This document shows, in pieces, positions 14,291 through 17,668 of a DNA stretch of 17,668 bases. The DNA is from Oscillospiraceae bacterium (GTDB taxonomy: Bacteria > Bacillota > Clostridia > Oscillospirales > Ruminococcaceae), in NCBI GenBank assembly GCA_019423755.1, contig JAHZAU010000029.1:1-17668 (forward strand). Direction: 5' to 3'. Every line of letters starts with the position of its first letter. The first letter of the stretch is position 1. A program made the translations under genes and the position numbers. The notes beneath the pieces are model-generated. The model had not been told where the DNA came from, did no database searches, and saw only the letters and a program-made list of their open reading frames with translations.

Positions 14291-14887
14291 CTAGGGGCGG
14301 TATTTTTCCAGCACCCGGGCCACTTCCTCCGAGCAGCGGCAGGCAAAGCGGGAAAAGGGTTCCGGCTCCCGGGGACCCTGGGGACCTTCCTCACCGGGCA
14401 GGCGCTTTTCGTACCAGAGCACGTCCCGCCACTGGCCGCACTTGTAGCCGCAGGCCCGGTGGACACCGATGAGCCGGAAGCCGCAGGCGCGGTGCAGCGC
14501 CTCGCTGGCCGGGTTGGGAGCGGTGACCACCCCGTACAGGTTGCGCACCCCCACAAGGCTCAGCAGCTCCTCCAACGCCTCGTAAAGCCGACGCCCCACC
14601 CCCTGGCCCGCCGCTTCCGGGGCCAGATAGATAGAAAGCTCGGCGTTCCAGCGGTAGGCTGCCCGCTCCATGGCCCGGTGGGCGTAGGCGTACCCCACGG
14701 GACGGCCGTCCTTTTCGCAGACCAGGTAGGGGTAGTACCGGGAATATTCCCGGATGCGCCGGGCAAATTCCTCCTCCGAGGGCAGCTGCTCCTCAAAGGT
14801 CACCGGCGTGTCCAGAAACGGCCGGTAGATTTCCAGCAGCGCCGGGGCGTCGGCCTCCTGCGCCATACGAAATTGCCAGCGGCTCAT
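14291..14887 (-). CDS. GNAT acetyltransferase, phosphinothricin-acetyltransferase type
   Basis: 198 residues. It has the PAT/YncA pattern: FRMAQEADAPALLEIYRPFL, FEEQLPSEEEFARRI, GRPVGYAYAHR, the acetyl-CoA loop AAGQGVGRRLY (92-102), APNPASEALHRACGF (123-137) and the family-typical end WRDVLWYEKRL (153-163). Members acetylate amino-acid analogues or free amino acids; the native substrate is unknown. About 35 extra C-terminal residues, Pro/Glu- and Cys-rich, go beyond the usual end. ATG 14887 overlaps the upstream stop by 4 nt (ATGA) and has GGAGGAG at 5-8 nt. Confidence 0.93.
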   Translation of the reverse strand: MSRWQFRMAQEADAPALLEIYRPFLDTPVTFEEQLPSEEEFARRIREYSRYYPYLVCEKDGRPVGYAYAHRAMERAAYRWNAELSIYLAPEAAGQGVGRRLYEALEELLSLVGVRNLYGVVTAPNPASEALHRACGFRLIGVHRACGYKCGQWRDVLWYEKRLPGEEGPQGPREPEPFSRFACRCSEEVARVLEKYRP

Positions 14888-15393
14888 CGGGTCTCCTCCC
14901 CTTTTTCCCGCTGGACCGCCAGCTCCCGGGCCTCCTTGCCGGTCAGGTGCTGGATCTCCACCTCCACCAGGCAGAGCGGCGCCCACTCCCGGCGGATGGT
15001 CTCCTCCAACTGCTGGGGCTGGGCGGCAGGGTAGTAGCGCAGGCTCAGCCGGCGGATGGCCTGGCGCTTTTCTTCCTCCTCTTCCAGTACCCGCGCCTTG
15101 CCGAAGGCGATGACGCTGCGGTAGTAGGTGGTATACTCCTCGGGATGCACCTGGTCCTGGTCCACCACGCAGAAGGACACCTGGGGACAGCAGCGGATGG
15201 CGTCCAGCTTGTGGCCCTCCCGGGCGCAGTGGAAGTAGATCTTCCCTTCGGTATAAAAATAGCTCAGCGGCACGGCGTAGGGGTAGCCCTCGTCCCCCAG
15301 CACAGCCAGCACCCCGCTGGTGCCCCGGGCAAGCACCGCTTCGCACATCTCCTGGGAAAGCTGCTGACGGCTTCTTCTCATGGCTCGAAACAT
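14884..15393 (-). CDS. NimA-like pyridoxamine 5'-phosphate oxidase family protein
   Basis: 169 residues. Split-barrel flavin-binding fold with the family marks YPYAVPLSYFY (37-47) and IYFHCAREGHKLDAI (52-66), typical of the NimA/nitroimidazole-resistance branch rather than true PdxH. It probably binds FMN or a related cofactor; its physiological reaction is unknown and no drug resistance can be read from sequence. ATG 15393 follows AGGAGG at about 7 nt. It is first of a two-gene operon with the PAT-type acetyltransferase, with translational coupling likely. Confidence 0.92.
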   Translation of the reverse strand: MFRAMRRSRQQLSQEMCEAVLARGTSGVLAVLGDEGYPYAVPLSYFYTEGKIYFHCAREGHKLDAIRCCPQVSFCVVDQDQVHPEEYTTYYRSVIAFGKARVLEEEEEKRQAIRRLSLRYYPAAQPQQLEETIRREWAPLCLVEVEIQHLTGKEARELAVQREKGEETR

Positions 15394-15423
15394 GGCGATT
15401 CCTCCTTTGTTTTCGCTGCCTTC

Positions 15424-15452
15424 AATGTACCACACCCGGGGCCGCTTGGCAA
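15424..15452 (-). promoter_or_regulatory. Promoter of the NimA-like/PAT operon
   Basis: Minus strand: TTGCCA (15447-15452), a 17-bp spacer, TACATT (15424-15429), with an extended TGG before the -10 box. The start codon is about 30 nt downstream. Confidence 0.65.
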
Positions 15453-15475
15453 GAAAAAGGCCATCTCTCCCCTGC

Positions 15476-15505
15476 TTTACGCCGCCGGGGCTCCTGTGCT
15501 ATACT
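15476..15505 (+). promoter_or_regulatory. Promoter of the HAD-exonuclease III operon
   Basis: TTTACG (15476-15481), an 18-bp spacer, TATACT (15500-15505), with an extended TGC before the -10 box. It is back to back with the NimA-like promoter. Confidence 0.6.
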
Positions 15506-15538
15506 GGGGGCAGATCTTTTTTGCAGGAGGGATGCGCC

Positions 15539-16174
15539 GTGATCCGCGCCATTGTATTTGATATGGGCAACGTGCTGCTGCGCTTCCAGCCCCAGCTGGT
15601 AAGCCGTCTCTGCACCGAAAACGAAGCCGACGCCCAGCAGCTTTATGCCGGGCTGTTCCAAAGCCCCGAGTGGGCCATGACCGATTCCGGCGCCCTTTCC
15701 GACCCGGAATTTTTGGAGCGGGTGATCCCCCGCCTGCCGCCCCACCTGCAGGAGGCCGGGCGCCGGGCCTTTGCCTGCTGGGACCAGTACCTGCCGCCGG
15801 TGCCGGGCATGGAGGAGCTGCTGCGGGAGCTCAAGGCCGCCGGCTACCGGCTGTATGTCTGCTCCAACGCCAGCCGGCGCTTCTTCTCCTACACCACGCC
15901 GCTGCCCATGTTTTCGCTGTTTGACGGCATCCTGGTGTCTGCTGTGGAGCGCTGCGTCAAGCCCGACCCGGCCATCTACCAGCGGCTGTTCGAGCGCTTT
16001 TCCCTGGACCCGGCCCAGTGCCTGTTTATCGACGATCTGCCCGCCAACATCCGGGGCGGCCGCGCCTGCGGCATGGAGGGCATCGTCTTTGATGGGGAGG
16101 TCTCCCACCTGCGCCAAAGCTTGGAGCAGCTGGGCGTCCGCCCTGCCGCCACCGAACCCACTACCACGAAATGA
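15539..16174 (+). CDS. HAD-family phosphatase, YihX-like
   Basis: 211 residues from a GTG start. The catalytic loop is VFDMGNVLL with nucleophile Asp8. Gly at +2 (where most HADs have Asp) is the pattern of YihX-type enzymes, known as glucose-1-phosphate phosphatases. Later motifs are CSNAS (Ser109), VKPDP (Lys141) and FIDDLPANIRGGRACGM (163-179; Asp165, Asp166), with a helical cap between. The substrate is not shown by sequence. GTG 15539 has AGGAGG at 8 nt; an ATG at 15532 is out of frame. It is 12 nt upstream of the exonuclease gene. Confidence 0.92.
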   Translation: MIRAIVFDMGNVLLRFQPQLVSRLCTENEADAQQLYAGLFQSPEWAMTDSGALSDPEFLERVIPRLPPHLQEAGRRAFACWDQYLPPVPGMEELLRELKAAGYRLYVCSNASRRFFSYTTPLPMFSLFDGILVSAVERCVKPDPAIYQRLFERFSLDPAQCLFIDDLPANIRGGRACGMEGIVFDGEVSHLRQSLEQLGVRPAATEPTTTK

Positions 16175-16186
16175 GAGGTACCATCC

Positions 16187-16939
16187 ATGAAACTGATCTC
16201 CTGGAACGTCAACGGCCTGCGGGCCTGCGCCCAAAAGGGCTTTTTCGACTTCTTCCGCGACCAGCAGGCGGATATCTTCTGCTTGGGGGAAACCAAAATG
16301 CAGCCAGAGCAGGCGGATTTTGACCTGTCCGGCTACCACGTCTACTGGAACAGCGCCGAAAAGAAGGGCTACTCCGGTACGGCGGTCTTTTCCCGCATCG
16401 AGCCCCTTTCGGTGCGCTACGGCCTGGGCATCGACCAGCACGACCACGAAGGCCGGGCCATCACCCTGAAATATGAGGATTTCTACCTGGTCAACGTCTA
16501 CGTTCCCAACTCCCAGGACGGCCTGAAACGCCTGGACTACCGCATGCAGTGGGAGGATGACTTCCGCGCCTACGTCACCGCCCTGGACGCCCAGAAGCCG
16601 GTGATCATCTGCGGGGATATGAACGTCGCCCACACCGAGATCGACCTGAAAAACCCCAAGACCAACCGCCGCAACGCCGGCTTCACCGACGAGGAGCGCG
16701 CCAAGATGACCCAGCTGCTGGAAGCGGGCTTTGTGGACAGCTGGCGCAGCCGCAACCCCGGGGTGGAAGGGGTCTACTCCTGGTGGTCCTACCGCTTCCA
16801 AGCCCGGCAGAAGAACGCCGGGTGGCGCATCGACTACTTCCTGGTGTCCCAGCGGCTGATGGAGCGGGTCACCGGCACCCATATCTACACCGACATCCTG
16901 GGCAGCGACCACTGCCCCGTCGGCCTGGAACTGCAGTAA
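16187..16939 (+). CDS. xth: Exodeoxyribonuclease III (AP endonuclease)
   Basis: 250 residues, the standard length. Mg-dependent base-excision-repair enzyme that cuts at abasic sites and removes 3' blocking groups. Active-site pieces: WNVNGLRA (Asn7), LGETKM (Glu35), Tyr105 (NVYVPNSQ), GDMNVAHTEIDL (Asp144, Asn146), GWRIDYFLVS (212-221) and the terminal SDHCPV (His242). It resembles the B. subtilis ExoA branch. ATG 16187 follows GAGAGG at about 9 nt and is probably co-transcribed with the HAD phosphatase. Confidence 0.97.
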   Translation: MKLISWNVNGLRACAQKGFFDFFRDQQADIFCLGETKMQPEQADFDLSGYHVYWNSAEKKGYSGTAVFSRIEPLSVRYGLGIDQHDHEGRAITLKYEDFYLVNVYVPNSQDGLKRLDYRMQWEDDFRAYVTALDAQKPVIICGDMNVAHTEIDLKNPKTNRRNAGFTDEERAKMTQLLEAGFVDSWRSRNPGVEGVYSWWSYRFQARQKNAGWRIDYFLVSQRLMERVTGTHIYTDILGSDHCPVGLELQ

Positions 16940-16950
16940 TCGAGAAAAGA

Positions 16951-16993
16951 AAAAGGGGCCCTCTTTCCCGCTGTGGGAAGGAGGGTCCCTTTT
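16951..16993. terminator. Bidirectional terminator between exonuclease III and thioredoxin
   Basis: AAAAGGGGCCCTCTTTCCC pairs with GGGAAGGAGGGTCCCTTTT (two G-U pairs) over a 5-nt loop. A- and T-runs on both sides allow it to serve both convergent genes. Confidence 0.88.
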
Positions 16994-17046
16994 GGTATAG
17001 GAATGTAACGAGATTTCGTCGGAGGAGAAAAAGCGATGAAAAAGGA

Positions 17047-17361
17047 TTAGCCCAGCTGAGCGATCACGTCCAGGTAAGCCTGCTTGGGATGGACGCCCAC
17101 CAGACGCTGGACCTCTTTGCCGTCCTTGAAGAACACCACCGTCGGGATGCTCATGACGCCAAACTGACGGGCCAGGGATTTGTTTTCGTCCACATGGACC
17201 TTACCGACTACGGCTTTGCCGTCCAGTTCCTCTCCCAGCTGGTCGATGACCGGCAGAAGGGACTGGCAGGGCTGGCACCAATCGGCCCAGAAATCTACCA
17301 TAGCCACCTTGCTTTCCACTGCCTGTGCGAAAGTTTCGGGATTGAGATGTTTTACTGCCAT
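17047..17361 (-). CDS. trxA: Thioredoxin with WCQPC active site
   Basis: 104 residues, the normal thioredoxin size. Cytosolic disulfide reductase. The fold is clear: MVDFWADWCQPC (21-32), with active cysteines Cys29 and Cys32, buried Asp23, and the cis-proline in SIPTVVFF (Pro73). The active site is WCQPC rather than the canonical WCGPC. ATG 17361 follows AAAGGAG at about 11 nt. Monocistronic, with its own strong promoter and the shared terminator at 16951-16993. No thioredoxin reductase gene is adjacent. Confidence 0.94.
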   Translation of the reverse strand: MAVKHLNPETFAQAVESKVAMVDFWADWCQPCQSLLPVIDQLGEELDGKAVVGKVHVDENKSLARQFGVMSIPTVVFFKDGKEVQRLVGVHPKQAYLDVIAQLG

Positions 17362-17408
17362 ATTCCTAAACTCCTTTCGGTTCGAGGTGTTTTTTTGTTT
17401 GTGTCTTT

Positions 17409-17436
17409 ATTATACACTATTTTAGTATATATTCAA
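17409..17436 (-). promoter_or_regulatory. Promoter of thioredoxin
   Basis: Minus strand: TTGAAT (17431-17436), a 16-bp spacer, TATAAT (17409-17414). The -10 box is perfect. Confidence 0.75.
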
Positions 17437-17502
17437 GAGGTTTTTGCAGATTTTTTGGGAACAAACTGTGAACAGCCGGGCGATCCAGCCGCTTTTTGGG
17501 GC

Positions 17503-17533
17503 CTCGCAAAAAAATTGCAAAAAAGTTTGCGAG
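17503..17533. repeat. Inverted repeat just upstream of the tRNA-Gln promoter
   Basis: CTCGCAAA (17503-17510) and TTTGCGAG (17526-17533) form a perfect 8-bp inverted repeat 15 nt apart, ending 5 bp before the -35 box. An inner GCAAA/TTTGC pairing is also possible. It could be an operator between the divergent thioredoxin and tRNA genes; there is no U-run to make it a terminator. Confidence 0.5.
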
Positions 17534-17538
17534 ACCTA

Positions 17539-17566
17539 TTGACATTCTTCCCAAAGCGAGTATAAT
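17539..17566 (+). promoter_or_regulatory. Consensus promoter of tRNA-Gln
   Basis: TTGACA (17539-17544), a 16-bp spacer, TATAAT (17561-17566); both boxes are perfect. The tRNA begins about 30 nt downstream. Confidence 0.9.
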
Positions 17567-17597
17567 AATATACGTTGTCAACAACAAACACATGTAT

Positions 17598-17668
17598 TGC
17601 CCGATTGTGTAATGGTAGCACGACAGACTCTGACTCTGTTTGTCTGGGTTCGAATCCTAGTCGGGCAG
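17598..17668 (+). tRNA. tRNA-Gln, anticodon CTG
   Basis: 71 nt to the window edge. Acceptor TGCCCGA/TCGGGCA, a D arm with AATGGTA loop, anticodon stem ACAGA/TCTGT with loop CTCTGAC (anticodon CTG at 17630-17632, T33 and A37 in place), and T arm CTGGG/CCTAG with TTCGAAT loop. The discriminator base is G. Any encoded CCA or further tRNAs would lie beyond the window. It reads CAG codons. Confidence 0.95.

Noticed and set aside
15422..16912. A 496-codon open frame on the minus strand across the HAD and exonuclease III genes
   Set aside because: Antisense shadow; the plus-strand genes have full catalytic motifs, ribosome sites and a terminator.
17024..17049. GGAGGAG followed by ATG and four sense codons, then TAG
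   Set aside because: It looks like a gene start but encodes only MKKD between a terminator and the thioredoxin stop; too short to support as a gene.
1..17668. Mobile elements, CRISPR array, toxin-antitoxin or defence island
   Set aside because: No transposase, integrase, regularly spaced repeats, Cas, or restriction-modification genes are present. The RHH protein lacks an adjacent toxin gene and is followed by clpB.

Overview
The window is an ordinary, gene-dense stretch of chromosome from a high-GC, endospore-forming anaerobic Firmicute. The best guess is a gut member of the Clostridia near Oscillospirales/Ruminococcaceae. The basis is a compact three-gene spoVAC-spoVAD-spoVAE operon (the short clostridial form), strong AGGAGG-type ribosome sites, Firmicute families (DUF6440, DUF1847, a BusR-like regulator, a NimA-like flavoprotein), AT-rich sigma-A promoters between GC-rich genes, and a tRNA-Gln(CTG). 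The genus is inference; no rRNA or other marker is present. I see no phage, insertion sequence, CRISPR array or integrated element.

Layout. 1-3525 (minus): a ribbon-helix-helix protein gene followed by clpB, apparently one transcription unit with a near-consensus promoter and a 14-bp palindrome beside its -35 box. 3584-4550 (minus): a small operon of a 33-residue TTG-start membrane peptide, a GNAT acetyltransferase and a 57-residue DUF6440 protein, closed by a strong terminator. 4612-6610 (minus): spoVAC-AD-AE, the spore-stage machinery for dipicolinic acid, with a candidate sigma-G promoter. 6517-7945 (plus): alanine racemase, divergent from spoVA, with a hairpin-rich leader. 7946-8258: AT-rich intergenic DNA. 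8175-9676 (plus): two overlapping genes, a membrane-anchored DUF2726/zinc-finger protein and a YgjP-like metallopeptidase. 9673-9861 (minus): a 62-residue membrane peptide. 10089-11060 (plus): pyridoxamine kinase and a strong shared terminator. 11069-14245 (minus): a BusR-like regulator with its own promoter and terminator, then GNAT, RlmI-like rRNA methyltransferase and a DUF1847 protein. 14291-15452 (minus): NimA-like flavoprotein and a phosphinothricin-type acetyltransferase, overlapping by 4 nt. 15476-16993 (plus): HAD phosphatase and exonuclease III. 17047-17436 (minus): thioredoxin with a WCQPC active site. 17539-17668 (plus): tRNA-Gln, ending exactly at the window edge.

Functionally the region mixes stress and quality control (ClpB, thioredoxin, ExoIII, metallopeptidase), sporulation and germination (SpoVA, alanine racemase), cofactor and RNA modification genes, and three different GNAT acetyltransferases. 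No new defence or mobile system is evident. The points most worth a second look are the BusR-like regulator with no transporter next to it, the ribbon-helix-helix gene ahead of clpB, the candidate RNA structures in the alr leader and at the TTG start of the small operon, and the DUF2726-metallopeptidase pair.
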